A stretch of DNA of 64,000 bases from Qipengyuania gaetbuli (GTDB lineage: Bacteria > Pseudomonadota > Alphaproteobacteria > Sphingomonadales > Sphingomonadaceae): assembly GCF_020524765.1 (NCBI RefSeq), contig NZ_JAIVLR010000001.1:1426001-1490000 (forward strand). Direction: 5' to 3'. A model generated the notes under the pieces. That model did no database searches. It worked only from the letters and a program-made list of their open reading frames with translations, and had not been told where the DNA came from. Shown here piece after piece: positions 1 to 9,857 of the stretch. The position numbers were made by a program, and so were the translations under genes. How positions within the stretch are numbered: the stretch's first letter is position 1; each line of letters begins with the position of its first letter.

Positions 1-85
1 AGGTATGACCGTTATCGCCGAATCCATGGCATATTGCGACATGCCTGAGAAAAGCGCCCGAGAAATCACGAGGTTCGTCCCGATC

Positions 86-910
86 ATGCTTCCCCGACAC
101 ATACTTGCCTGCGCCGCCGTCCTCGCGATCGCGACTCCGGCCGCCGCGCAGCAGGCTGCCCCCGCGCCGCTCACCTATGCCGACCTCGTCGACCTCGCCG
201 ACGGCACGCCGCTGGTGATCAAGGCGCAGATTCGCAAGCAGGCGACGGTGGAGCCCGAGCGCGCCCGCGGCCTCGCGCCGGGCCATGCCCGCCTCTATAT
301 CGAGGCGCGCACATCGGCGCTCATTTCGGGCACCGTGCCCGTGGGCGAGGAGCTGCGCTATCTCGTCGACGTGCCGCTCGATGCGAAGGGCAAGCCGCCC
401 AAGCTGAAGAAGCAGGAAGTGCTGCTGTTCGCGCGCCCCGTCGCCGGTCGCCCGGGCGAAATCCAGCTGGTCGATAGCGGGGCGCAGCTTCCCTATTCGC
501 CGGAGCTCGAGTCGCGCCTGCGGCCGATCCTGACCGACCTGCTCGCATCCGACGCCCCGCCGGCAGTCACCGGCATCAGCGATGCTTTGGCCGTCGAAGG
601 GACGCTGGTGGGCGAATCGGAAACCCAGCTCTTCCTCGACACGGCGAACGACGGGCCGGTGTCCGTCACCATCGTGCGCCGCCCCGGACAGGCCCCGCGC
701 TGGGGCGTGTCCTGGACCGAGATCGTCGACCAGTCCGCTCGCGCTCCGCGTCCGGGCACTATCGCCTGGTATCGCCTCGCCTGCAGCCTGCCCGCCGAAC
801 TGCCGGGCAGCGCGAACCTGTCGCGCGATGCGGGCGCAAGGGCGCTGGCCGCGCGCGACTATGCCTTCGTGATCGACCAGCTCGGCCCGTGCGAGCGCAC
901 ACGGAACTGA
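86..910 (+). CDS. secreted protein of unknown function (274 aa)
   Basis: I do not recognise this family. An earlier in-frame ATG at position 5 exists, but the ATG at 86 opens a clear signal peptide (MLPRHILACAAVLAIATPAAAQQ region, cleavage expected after AAA-Q), so I place the start there and predict export to the periplasm. The rest is soluble, without membrane segments, and has two cysteines in the last third (LACSLP and GPCERT) that could form a disulfide. It runs in the same direction as the thioesterase gene 69 bases downstream. Codon use matches the neighbours. Function cannot be assigned; a conserved sphingomonad envelope protein is a reasonable guess. Confidence 0.75.
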   Translation: MLPRHILACAAVLAIATPAAAQQAAPAPLTYADLVDLADGTPLVIKAQIRKQATVEPERARGLAPGHARLYIEARTSALISGTVPVGEELRYLVDVPLDAKGKPPKLKKQEVLLFARPVAGRPGEIQLVDSGAQLPYSPELESRLRPILTDLLASDAPPAVTGISDALAVEGTLVGESETQLFLDTANDGPVSVTIVRRPGQAPRWGVSWTEIVDQSARAPRPGTIAWYRLACSLPAELPGSANLSRDAGARALAARDYAFVIDQLGPCERTRN

Positions 911-950
911 AAGCGCGCTTAGGCCTGCCAAAGACAAACTGGTTCACCTC

Positions 951-979
951 GCCGCCCTGCCTGCGCTAGGCGGGGCGGC
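951..979 (+). promoter_or_regulatory. 12-bp hairpin abutting the thioesterase start codon
   Basis: Left arm GCCGCCC-T-GCCT (951-962) pairs with AGGC-G-GGGCGGC (968-979), giving 12 pairs with one T-G wobble and a five-base loop GCGCT. The last paired base is 979 and the ATG begins at 980. The only G-rich stretch that could act as a ribosome binding site (GGCGGGG) is inside the right arm. It could control translation of the thioesterase, or end transcription of the gene before it, although no T run follows. Confidence 0.55.
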
Positions 980-1399
980 ATGAAGCCCTTTTCCCATACC
1001 TTCCGCGTGCGTTACGCCGAGGTCGACCCGCAGAGCGTCGTCTTCAATTCGCGCTATCTCGAATATGCCGACCTGCTGGTCAGCGAGTTCTTCCGCGAAG
1101 CGCGCGAGGAGCGGGGGATGCCCGCCGATGTCGAGTTCCATGTCCGCCGGGCAGAGGTCGATTACCTCGCGCCCATCCGCCTGGAAGAACTGATCGAGGG
1201 CCGCCTGACGATCGAACGCATCGGCAATTCCAGCATGGAAACGCTGGTGACGCTGCACGGGGCGCAAGACGGCGACCTGCGCGCTGAAATGCGCCTGCTC
1301 ACCGTCCATGTCGATTTGCCCGAAGGACGCCCGACCCCGGTTCCCGATGCCGTGCGCACTGCCTTCGGCTTCCCCGCACTGGAGAAAATCGATGGCTGA
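980..1399 (+). CDS. acyl-CoA thioesterase, hotdog (4HBT/YbgC-like) family
   Basis: This 139-residue protein has the length and opening motif of 4-hydroxybenzoyl-CoA thioesterase-like hotdog proteins: an RVRYAEVDPQSVVFNSRYLEY segment in residues 9-29 with the expected catalytic aspartate in YAEVD. Such enzymes hydrolyse acyl-CoA thioesters in the cytoplasm; the substrate cannot be read from sequence. The stop codon overlaps the homoserine dehydrogenase start by 8 bases, which suggests translational coupling. A strong hairpin ends at the base before its ATG and there is no free Shine-Dalgarno, so its translation may be conditional. Confidence 0.85.
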   Translation: MKPFSHTFRVRYAEVDPQSVVFNSRYLEYADLLVSEFFREAREERGMPADVEFHVRRAEVDYLAPIRLEELIEGRLTIERIGNSSMETLVTLHGAQDGDLRAEMRLLTVHVDLPEGRPTPVPDAVRTAFGFPALEKIDG

Positions 1400-2699
1400 T
1401 CCGCTGCGCATCGCGCTTGCCGGCCTCGGCACTGTCGGCACCGGCGTCATCCGCCTGATCGAGACCAATCGCGACATGATCGCGGCGCGTGCCGGCAGGC
1501 CGATCGAGATTACCGCGGTGACCGCACGCGATCGAGGCCGCGACCGCGGCGTGGACCTGTCGCCCTATGCCTGGGTCGACGACATGCACGCCATGGCCGA
1601 ACGCGCCGATGTCGATGTCGTGGTCGAGCTGGTCGGCGGGTCGGACGGTCCGGCCCTGACGCTCGCCCGCGCCGCGCTCGATGCGGGCAAGGGCTTCGTC
1701 ACCGCGAACAAGGCGATGGTCGCGCACCACGGCCTCGAACTGGCCGAGCTCGCCGCGATCAAGTCCGCACCCTTCGCTTTCGAGGCGGCGGTCGCGGGCG
1801 GCATCCCGGTGGTGAAGGGGCTGCGCGAAGGCACGGCGGCCAATGCGCTCAACCGGATTTACGGCATCCTCAACGGCACCTGCAATTACGTGCTCTCGGA
1901 AATGGAGCGCACCGGCGCCGATTTCGACGACATGCTCCGCGCCGCGCAGGAAAAGGGCTATGCCGAGGCTGACCCTGCCTTCGACATCGAGGGCGTGGAC
2001 GCAGCGCACAAGCTCGCCATCCTGGCCGCCATCGGGTTCGGCACGCGGATCGATTTCGACGCCGTACGCACCGAAGGCATTACCAAGGTGCGCGCCTCCG
2101 ACATCGCGCAGGCCGATGCGCTGGGTTACGTGGTCCGGCTGGTCGGCACTGCTGCCTTCGACGAAAGCGGCGACGAGCCGCGCCTGCTCCAGCGTGTGCG
2201 GCCCTGCCTCGTCCCGTTCCGCCACCCGCTGGCCGCCGTGACGGGCCCGACCAATGCGGTCGTGGCGGAAGGCGATTTTTCGGGACGGCTGCTGTTCCAG
2301 GGCGCAGGCGCGGGCGACAAGCCGACCGCCAGCGCGGTGGTGGCCGATCTCATCGAGATCGCCCGCGGGCAGAGCGGGGCACCGTTCTCCGTGCCGGTCA
2401 CGGCGCTGCGCGAATGCGCGCCTGCCGATCCGGGCCAGCGCGTGGGCCGCGACTACATCCGCTTCACCGTGGCCGACCGCCCGGGCGTGCTTGCGGAAAT
2501 CACCGCCGCGATGCGCGATGCGGGCGTGTCCATCGAAAGCCTGATCCAGCGCGGCCGCGACCACGAAGGCGGCGAGGTGCAGGTGGCGATGGTCACCCAC
2601 GAGGGACCGGAGCGCTGCGTCGACGAGGCGCTGGCGCTGCTCGACGGCTCGCCTAGTCTGACGGCTCCGCCTCTGGTGATGCCGATCCTGAAGGACTGA
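1392..2699 (+). CDS. hom: homoserine dehydrogenase
   Basis: This enzyme reduces aspartate semialdehyde to homoserine with NAD(P)H, the branch point to threonine and methionine. The 435-residue protein has the dinucleotide-binding GLGTVG at residues 11-16, the family lysine region TANKAMVAHHG, the NGTCNYVL substrate motif and a C-terminal ACT domain from about residue 353 (FTVADRPGVLAEIT), as in threonine-inhibited Hom enzymes. The start ATG at 1392 has a GGAGA seven bases upstream. It overlaps the thioesterase gene by 8 bases. Its 3' end overlaps a convergent minus-strand gene by 47 bases. The glpX gene follows closely, an arrangement seen in sphingomonads. Confidence 0.95.
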   Translation: MADPLRIALAGLGTVGTGVIRLIETNRDMIAARAGRPIEITAVTARDRGRDRGVDLSPYAWVDDMHAMAERADVDVVVELVGGSDGPALTLARAALDAGKGFVTANKAMVAHHGLELAELAAIKSAPFAFEAAVAGGIPVVKGLREGTAANALNRIYGILNGTCNYVLSEMERTGADFDDMLRAAQEKGYAEADPAFDIEGVDAAHKLAILAAIGFGTRIDFDAVRTEGITKVRASDIAQADALGYVVRLVGTAAFDESGDEPRLLQRVRPCLVPFRHPLAAVTGPTNAVVAEGDFSGRLLFQGAGAGDKPTASAVVADLIEIARGQSGAPFSVPVTALRECAPADPGQRVGRDYIRFTVADRPGVLAEITAAMRDAGVSIESLIQRGRDHEGGEVQVAMVTHEGPERCVDEALALLDGSPSLTAPPLVMPILKD

Positions 2700-3279
2700 C
2701 CCCTGCCGCCCGCCCCTGCGGGGCTTGGGGAAGGCCGAGCGCATCGGCATTGTCCTGCCGGCCCGGCTCGGTCACGATCTGCGGCTCGCTTAGCTGGCTG
2801 ACAGGCGTCTCGCGCCCCAGCGGTGCAAGGCCGCGTGCAATCCGGTCGGCATCGGAGCCGGGCGGGGCTTCGGGCAGGGCCTCGATATCGATCAGCACCG
2901 CCATCGGCGGCGGGCAGGGCGGGATGAAGCAGCCGCGTGCGACGACCGGGCCGTGGTTCGGGATGCCGAACATCTCCACCGGCTTCTGGCCCTGCGTGCG
3001 CTGCGCATGGCGACGCTCGGCCGCTTCCTTGTCGTAGAGGCGGTTCTCGTCGCCGGTCTGGCGGCGGCAGACGATGATTTCGCCGGAGATTTCAGCGGCA
3101 TCCTGTTCGGCGCTGCAATCCTCGAACTTCGGGCCGTCGTCCTCCGGCTGGACGCGCAAATCGATGCGCTCTGGCGGCGTCGCCGACTGGGGCTGCAGGG
3201 CCTCCTGCGCCGAAGCGGCGAACGGGCTTGCGGCAATGAGGACGGGTACGACCGCAAGGACGCGTCTCGACAATGTCAT
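2653..3279 (-). CDS. secreted protein of unknown function (208 aa)
   Basis: This minus-strand gene lies between hom and glpX. The chosen start at 3279 opens a signal peptide (MTLSRRVLAVVPVLIAASPFAASAQ), so the product is probably periplasmic or outer-membrane associated. The mature part has a FEDCSAEQD...IIVCRR segment and a GCFIPPCPPP segment, giving four cysteines in two close groups, a pattern common in sphingomonad envelope proteins of unknown role. The proline- and acid-rich C terminus is encoded opposite the last 47 bases of hom. A longer in-frame reading upstream runs into glpX and is rejected. No specific function can be given. Confidence 0.7.
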   Translation of the reverse strand: MTLSRRVLAVVPVLIAASPFAASAQEALQPQSATPPERIDLRVQPEDDGPKFEDCSAEQDAAEISGEIIVCRRQTGDENRLYDKEAAERRHAQRTQGQKPVEMFGIPNHGPVVARGCFIPPCPPPMAVLIDIEALPEAPPGSDADRIARGLAPLGRETPVSQLSEPQIVTEPGRQDNADALGLPQAPQGRAAGVSPSGSASPEAEPSD

Positions 3280-3367
3280 GCTCCTGCGTCTATCGGCGCG
3301 GCGCATACGAATTCGCGCACCGCCCACCCGGTCGCTCCCCAAACTGGCTTCAAGGACTGAACCCGCC

Positions 3368-4342
3368 ATGAACTCGCCTTCCGAAAATCCCCTCGACCGC
3401 GTTCTCGTGCTCGAAATGGTCCGCGTGACCGAAGCTGCCGCCATCGCTGCCTCCAAGCTGATCGGCCGCGGCGACGAGAAGGCCGCCGACGCCGCGGCCG
3501 TGGAAGCCATGCGCCGCGCCTTCGACACGCTGTACATGGACGGCACCGTGGTCATCGGCGAGGGCGAGCGCGACGAGGCACCCATGCTCTTCATCGGCGA
3601 AAAGGTCGGCGGCGCGCCGGGCAAGGGCCCGAAGATCGACATCGCGCTGGACCCGCTGGAAGGCACGACCATCACGGCCAAGGCGGGGCCGAACTCGCTT
3701 GCAGTGCTCGCGGCGGCGGCAGAGGGCTGCCTGCTCAACGCGCCCGACGTCTACATGGACAAGCTGGCGGTCGGCCCGGGCTATCCCGAAGGCATCATCG
3801 ACCTCGCCAAGAGCCCGACCGAGAACGTGAAGGCGGTCGCGGCCGCCAAGGGCGTGGAGCCGGGCGACATCATCGTCTGCGTGCTCGACCGCCCGCGCCA
3901 TGCCGACCTCATCGCCGAACTGCGCAGCCTGGGCTGCGGCGTAGTGCTGATCGGCGACGGCGACGTGGCCGGCGTCATCGCGGTGACCGACGAGGACACC
4001 ACGATCGACATGTACATGGGCCAGGGCGGCGCACCCGAAGGCGTGCTGGCGGCAGCCGCGCTGCGCTGCGTCGGCGGCCAGTTCAACGGCCGCCTCGTCT
4101 TCCGCAACGACGACGAGAAGGCCCGCGCCCGCAAGTGGGGCATCGAAGATCTCAATCGCATCTACACGCGCGACGACCTGGTGAAAGGCGACTGCATCTT
4201 CGCTGCGACCGGCGTGACGTCCGGCTCGCTGCTCGAAGGCGTGAAATACCGCCGCGGCGGCGTGATGACGACCGAAAGCGTGGTCATGCGCGCCTCCAGC
4301 GGCACGGTGCGCTGGATCAAGGGCGAACACCGCACGAAATAG
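3368..4342 (+). CDS. glpX: fructose-1,6-bisphosphatase class II
   Basis: GlpX removes the 1-phosphate of fructose-1,6-bisphosphate in gluconeogenesis. The 324-residue protein matches the family length and has its signatures: [12 protein letters not shown] near residue 60 (metal ligands), [11 protein letters not shown] near residue 97, and the [20 protein letters not shown] stretch near the C terminus. The start ATG at 3368 follows an AAGGA. Its partner genes suggest central carbon and amino-acid housekeeping. No class I enzyme is visible here, so this may be the main gluconeogenic FBPase, but that is inference. Confidence 0.95.
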   Translation: MNSPSENPLDRVLVLEMVRVTEAAAIAASKLIGRGDEKAADAAAVEAMRRAFDTLYMDGTVVIGEGERDEAPMLFIGEKVGGAPGKGPKIDIALDPLEGTTITAKAGPNSLAVLAAAAEGCLLNAPDVYMDKLAVGPGYPEGIIDLAKSPTENVKAVAAAKGVEPGDIIVCVLDRPRHADLIAELRSLGCGVVLIGDGDVAGVIAVTDEDTTIDMYMGQGGAPEGVLAAAALRCVGGQFNGRLVFRNDDEKARARKWGIEDLNRIYTRDDLVKGDCIFAATGVTSGSLLEGVKYRRGGVMTTESVVMRASSGTVRWIKGEHRTK

Positions 4343-4434
4343 GTTCCGGGCGGGGAAAGGCCCGCCATGCCATGTTGCAATCCCATGACGTGTCGCTAGG
4401 CGGATTGCACAGCCGCTCACGGGGATTCGCACGC

Positions 4435-5366
<932 letters not shown>

Positions 5367-5370
<4 letters not shown>

Positions 5371-6362
5371 GTTTCGTCCGAGCCCTCCATTGGTAGTTCC
5401 GATGAAGGGTCGCGCCAGCTCGGCGCCCCGCCCTCGTGCGCGACCGCCAGCGCTTCGGCCTTGCGCGCCTGCCGCGCTTCCAGCGTCAGCGTGATGATCG
5501 GCTGGGGCGAGCGGGCGAAGACCATCGGCGTCATGCCGAAGAACTCGCCGAAATCGCGGATCATGTGCGACTGGTCGTAATAACGCATCACCGCTTCATC
5601 GCCTTCCGCACCTTCGCAAATACCCCGCAATGTCGCGGCGAGGTCGAGCGCGCGGGCGCGGCGCAGCACGTGCTTGGGTGGCAGGCCGTAATCGCGCAGC
5701 ACCTGCCGGGTCAGCGTGCGCGGGTTGACGCCCAGCTGTTCGGCAAGGTCGCCCACTTGCAGGTTAGGGTCGGCCAGCGTTGCAAGGTCGAACAGGCGGA
5801 TCGTCTCGCTCGGCTTTTCCGGCTGCATTTTGCGGACGAGGTCGAGCAGGCATTGTTCGACGAAATCGATCCAGTCGCGCGGCGTGCCGTCGAGATCGAA
5901 TTCGTCGAGCCATTCCTCGCGGATGGCAGGGTAGACTTCCGCCAGCGTCCTGATTTCGTCGACCAGCGGCGCGATCTCCGGACCACCGAGCGCCCCCACT
6001 GCTCCGGGATGGAACTGGATCGCCACGGTCGAAAATCCGCCGCGGAAGGTCGCCGGCATGCGCTTCGAATTGGGGCCGTAGAAATAGGCCCCGCGGCCAT
6101 GCAGGTAGGAGCCTGACGCCGTCTCGCCGTGCAGATCCCCCTTCAGGATGAAGCGGATGATCGGCACGTCGGAAAACACCCCGCAGGACACGAGATTATC
6201 CGCCGGAGCCTCGACCTTGGTGGCATAGAGGCGGCACACCCAAGGCTGCAGTTCCTCGCGGGCCGCGCGGTTGAACGACAGCGGATTGCCGTCGCGGGTG
6301 GCGCCCGCAAGCGAGTGCAGGCGGTTGTCCGGGGTCAGGGGCTCGTCGGTTTCGTCACGCAT
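5367..6362 (-). CDS. AraC-family transcriptional regulator (copy 1 of 5)
   Basis: This 331-residue protein has an N-terminal half without a named domain and a C-terminal AraC/XylS DNA-binding region: the first helix-turn-helix around [19 protein letters not shown] and the second ending in [19 protein letters not shown], the family signature. It is 15 bases downstream of a co-directional paralogue (6378-7289), and both share RRARALD before the second helix-turn-helix, so they look like an old tandem duplication and probably one transcript. No Shine-Dalgarno is visible at the ATG, consistent with coupling to the upstream gene. Effector and targets are unknown. Confidence 0.85.
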
Positions 6363-6377
6363 GGGCAGGTCAGGCGG

Positions 6378-7289
6378 TCAATCGGTATCGGGTTCGGCAT
6401 CGGGGTCGCGCCACGGGGCAGGCTCGTCGGCGGACAGTTTCGCCAGTGCTTCCAGGCGGCGCGACTGGCGGATTTCCATGGTGATGCGCAGGAGCGGGCA
6501 ATCGCCGACCTGCAGCCCGCGCGGGGTCTGGTCGAAGAAGTGCCGCATCTCGCGCGACAGGTGGGACTGGTCGAAATAGCGCAGGCGAAGCTCGGGCTCC
6601 TCGTCCTCGTCCGCCACGCCGAGCAGGGCGGCGGCCATGTCGAGCGCGCGGGCCCGGCGCAGGGCGAACTTGGGCGTTACGCCCCAGTGGCGGTTGATGG
6701 TCCGCTCAAGCGTGCGCCGGGTCACGCCGGTCGTGTCGGCGAAATCGGCAAGGCTCGCATTGGGAGCGGTCAGGCACTGCCACTCGAAAGCCTCGAGCAG
6801 GCCGTGCGGCTCCTCGAGCCCCGCCTTGCTGATGCGCTCATGCAGATGCGCCTCGCAGGCATCGAGCCAAGCGACGGGATCATCCTGCGGGCGATGCCCT
6901 TCGTGCGGGATGCCGTGACCCGTCAACGGGTCGATCGGCAGGATGCGGTCGAGCATTTCGCTCGCCTCGGGCAGGTCGAAGTTATGCGCAAAGCCGGAGG
7001 TGCAATTGACCGAGACAACCCGGAAGGAGCCATGCACCTTCAGCTTCATGGCGCGCGTTTCCGGCCCGAAATAGAGCGCCATGCCCTCTTCGCCCGGCTC
7101 GAATTCCTGCACCCCGTCTGCGGTCTCGGCGGTCCATTTCGCGCCGTAGATCATCCGCAGGACCGGGTGTTCGCACATGGACGCGCATTCGATCGCGGCG
7201 CCTTCGGGCATGTCGACCGACGTTACGCCCACGCGCATCAGCCAGTGGCGCAGGTCAGGGTGCGGCGACCGGTTGAGCGAAAGGGGCAT
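6378..7289 (-). CDS. AraC-family transcriptional regulator (copy 2 of 5)
   Basis: The protein has 303 residues. The C-terminal third carries the AraC pattern: LADFADTTGVTRRTLERTI as first helix-turn-helix, [13 protein letters not shown] as linker helix and YFDQSHLSREMRHFFDQTP as the signature. The N-terminal half (sensor) contains several cysteines and no recognisable cupin motif. It pairs with the downstream copy at 5367-6362. The start at 7289 is supported by AAAGG just upstream, though with short spacing; the start could be a little different. It is divergent from hisN with 184 bases between, which must contain both promoters. Confidence 0.85.
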   Translation of the reverse strand: MPLSLNRSPHPDLRHWLMRVGVTSVDMPEGAAIECASMCEHPVLRMIYGAKWTAETADGVQEFEPGEEGMALYFGPETRAMKLKVHGSFRVVSVNCTSGFAHNFDLPEASEMLDRILPIDPLTGHGIPHEGHRPQDDPVAWLDACEAHLHERISKAGLEEPHGLLEAFEWQCLTAPNASLADFADTTGVTRRTLERTINRHWGVTPKFALRRARALDMAAALLGVADEDEEPELRLRYFDQSHLSREMRHFFDQTPRGLQVGDCPLLRITMEIRQSRRLEALAKLSADEPAPWRDPDAEPDTD

Positions 7290-7473
7290 GCCTTTTGGCG
7301 TCGATCCCGTGTTGGAGTGGATCGACGAAATGTCGGCTTCGGTGCCACCAGGCCCCGGCCGGTCAGTGGCGTCCTTGGACGTCGTGACGTAATCCCCCTT
7401 CGATGCGACCCGAAGGCGGGATGCGTTATCAAGCTATCTTGACCGTATTGTGTAATGCAGCAAATGCACCGCC

Positions 7474-8256
7474 ATGCCAACGCTTTCCGATCTCGCCTTC
7501 GCCAACCGTCTCGCCGATGCCGCCGGGGAAGCGATCCGTCCGCTGTTCCGCGGGAGCTGGGAGCAGGAGCAGAAATCGGACTCCACTTTCGTCACCGAAG
7601 CCGACCGCGCCGCCGAGGCCGCGATGCGCGCGTTGATCGAGGCGGAACACCCCGACGACGGCATTTTCGGCGAGGAATACGGCATCCGCAACGAGAGCGC
7701 TGGGCGCCGCTGGGTGCTCGACCCGATCGACGGCACCACCAGCTTCATCGCCGGACGGCCCATCTTCGGCACGCTGATCGCGCTGCTGCAGGACGGCTTT
7801 CCCGTGCTCGGCATCATCGACCAGCCCATCGGGCGCGAACGCTGGGCGGGCTTTTCGGGGCGCGAGACGACTTTCAACGGCAAGCCGGTGCGCAGCGCGC
7901 CGTGCCGTGCGCTGGGCGATGCGGTGCTTGCCACCACCACGCCGCACCAGTTCTCCGACCACGAGGCGGACCATTTCATGGGCCTTGCGAAGTCGGTGGC
8001 CGAGCGAAAGATCATCTACGGCGGCGATTGCTACAATTACGGCCTCGTCGCGAGCGGCCATGTCGACCTCGTGTGCGAGGCGGGCCTCAAGCTGCACGAT
8101 TTCGCCGCGCTGGCCCCGGTGGTGGAGGGCGCAGGCGGCCTCATGTGCGACTGGTCGGGCGAGCCGCTCCATGCGGGCAGCGATGGCAATGTGCTGGCCA
8201 TCGGCGATCCCGCGCGGCTCGAGGACGTGCTCGAGGCCATGGGCCTCGGCGAATAG
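7474..8256 (+). CDS. hisN: histidinol-phosphatase, inositol monophosphatase superfamily
   Basis: The 260-residue protein has the metal-binding signature of the inositol monophosphatase fold: GEEYG at residues 66-70 and DPIDGTTS at 83-90, with the second metal motif HDFAALAPVVEGAGG near 210. The overall pattern (GGDCYNYGLVASGHVDLV) is that of HisN-type histidinol phosphatases, which remove phosphate in the next-to-last step of histidine synthesis in actinobacteria and many alphaproteobacteria. A general inositol monophosphatase is the alternative. No other his genes are nearby. A short GC hairpin without a T run follows the stop. Confidence 0.8.
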   Translation: MPTLSDLAFANRLADAAGEAIRPLFRGSWEQEQKSDSTFVTEADRAAEAAMRALIEAEHPDDGIFGEEYGIRNESAGRRWVLDPIDGTTSFIAGRPIFGTLIALLQDGFPVLGIIDQPIGRERWAGFSGRETTFNGKPVRSAPCRALGDAVLATTTPHQFSDHEADHFMGLAKSVAERKIIYGGDCYNYGLVASGHVDLVCEAGLKLHDFAALAPVVEGAGGLMCDWSGEPLHAGSDGNVLAIGDPARLEDVLEAMGLGE

Positions 8257-8355
8257 GCGGGAAAAGCCCGCGCCGTTCACTTTACAATCATTTGGCCGCC
8301 TCTAGGGACCCGTTCGCCGTTTGGACGGCATGAACTCAAAAGGGTCTCAGAACAC

Positions 8356-8982
8356 ATGAACAAGACGATTATCGCGCTTGCGCTCGCAGGCGTCGCCATG
8401 CCCGCAGCGGCACAGGCACAGGATTACGACAGCTCGAACGCAGTTGCCGCCGACAAGGCCGGCGTGCGTGTCGAAGGTCGCGTTTCCTGGGAGCGGATCA
8501 ACGATCCCGAAGAAGAAGCCGGCATCAATTACGAAGTGGGTTCGGGCATCGCCTATGGCGGCGAAATCGGCGTCGATTTCCCGGTCAGCGAGCGCGTCGT
8601 GCTCGGCCCCTACGTCAACTACGAAGCTTCGAGCGTCGAAGATTGCGCCGACGGCCTGTGCGTCGGCTCGGACGGCTTCTGGTCGGCAGGTATCCATGCA
8701 GGCCTGATCACCGGCCAGTCGGGCATGGTCTATGCCAAGCTCGGCTACGGCGAGCAGACCATCTACCTCGACGGCGAATTCTACGATGCCGGCACGAACA
8801 CCACCTTCGTCTTCGACGAGAGCGAAACCGGTGGCGGTTATGCCTTCGCGATGGGCTACGAGCACGGCTTCACCAGCACGCTCTACGGCCGCGCCGAAGT
8901 CGGCGTGAGCGAAGCCTCCGACATCTACGGCTTCGATTTCCAGCGCGGCCACATCGGCCTGTCGCTTGGCGCGCGTTTCTAA
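8356..8982 (+). CDS. outer-membrane beta-barrel protein (OmpW/Opa-like)
   Basis: The 208-residue product starts with a signal peptide (MNKTIIALALAGVAMPAAAQAQ) and continues with alternating hydrophobic and polar residues typical of a small beta-barrel; it ends GLSLGARF, with the terminal phenylalanine needed by the BAM assembly machine. One short loop holds two cysteines (EDCADGLCVG) that could form a disulfide. No ligand can be predicted. It stands alone between hisN and an SDR gene, with a plausible terminator at 9007-9041. Confidence 0.8.
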   Translation: MNKTIIALALAGVAMPAAAQAQDYDSSNAVAADKAGVRVEGRVSWERINDPEEEAGINYEVGSGIAYGGEIGVDFPVSERVVLGPYVNYEASSVEDCADGLCVGSDGFWSAGIHAGLITGQSGMVYAKLGYGEQTIYLDGEFYDAGTNTTFVFDESETGGGYAFAMGYEHGFTSTLYGRAEVGVSEASDIYGFDFQRGHIGLSLGARF

Positions 8983-9006
8983 GCGCGTAGCAGACTGAAG
9001 AGCGTA

Positions 9007-9041
9007 GGGGCGGGTCGCCGGTCGGGTGGCTCGCCCCCTTT
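9007..9041 (+). terminator. probable intrinsic terminator after the beta-barrel gene
   Basis: GGGGCGGG (9007-9014) pairs with CTCGCCCC (9030-9037) with one wobble. The 15-base loop itself contains GC-rich pairing, and the arm is followed by C and three T residues. The T run is short, so strength is uncertain. Confidence 0.45.
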
Positions 9042-9091
9042 GCTGTCCGGGGACCGCCGGACCTCCTGCGAGCCAGGGGCGTTGTCGGGGC

Positions 9092-9856
9092 ATGACGGAT
9101 AGCAACACAATCCTCGTGACCGGGGCAGGCAACGGCATCGGCCGCGCGGTCACCACCCATTTCCACGGCCGCGGCTGGCGCGTGATCGGCCTCGATACCG
9201 ACAGCGAGGCGCTGGCCGAACTGCGCAGCGCCATGCCGGCGGACGGGGCCCTGTTCCTCACCTGCAATGTCGGGCGCGAGGGCGAGGTGAGCCGCGCCTT
9301 CGACCGGATCGCGCAGTGGCTGGGCGAGGATGCGATCGACTGCCTCGTCAACAACGCCGGGATCGCCGATCCCTATGCGGGCCCGCTGGACCGGCTGTCG
9401 CTCGCCGACTGGCAGGCGTGGATCGATGCGAGCCTCACTGCCGCCTTCCTCGTGACGCGCGGCGCCCTGCCGTTCCTCCAGCGCAGCGGGAGCGCGAGCA
9501 TCGCCAACATCTCATCCACCCGCGCCGTTATGAGCGAGCCGGAAACCTTCGCCTATGCCGCGGCCAAGGGCGGGCTCGACGCGCTGACCCATTCGCTGGC
9601 GGTCTCACTCGGCCCGAAGGTGCGCGTCAACGCTATCCGCCCAGGCTGGATCGAGACGGGCCCGTGGCAGCGCAAGGGCAAGCGCACCGATCCCGACCAC
9701 CGCGCGAAGGACCGCGCCCAACATCCCGCCGGGCGGATCGGGGAGCCGCAGGATATTGCCGGGGCAGTCGAATACCTGCATGGCGCCACCTTCGTCACCG
9801 GCCAGCACCTCAATGTGGACGGCGGCATGACCGTGAAGATGATCTACGAGGACTGA
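9092..9856 (+). CDS. short-chain dehydrogenase/reductase
   Basis: A classical SDR of 254 residues: cofactor-binding TGAGNGIG at residues 10-17, NNAGIA near residue 88, catalytic serine region ISSTRAV, YAAAKGG as YxxxK active site, and the C-terminal GQHLNVDGGMTVKMIYED. It probably oxidises or reduces an alcohol or carbonyl with NAD(P), substrate unknown. It is followed after one base by a second SDR, so the two are co-transcribed and may catalyse successive steps. The start ATG at 9092 is chosen because the cofactor motif then sits at the usual distance from the N terminus. Confidence 0.85.
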   Translation: MTDSNTILVTGAGNGIGRAVTTHFHGRGWRVIGLDTDSEALAELRSAMPADGALFLTCNVGREGEVSRAFDRIAQWLGEDAIDCLVNNAGIADPYAGPLDRLSLADWQAWIDASLTAAFLVTRGALPFLQRSGSASIANISSTRAVMSEPETFAYAAAKGGLDALTHSLAVSLGPKVRVNAIRPGWIETGPWQRKGKRTDPDHRAKDRAQHPAGRIGEPQDIAGAVEYLHGATFVTGQHLNVDGGMTVKMIYED

Positions 9857-9857
9857 G

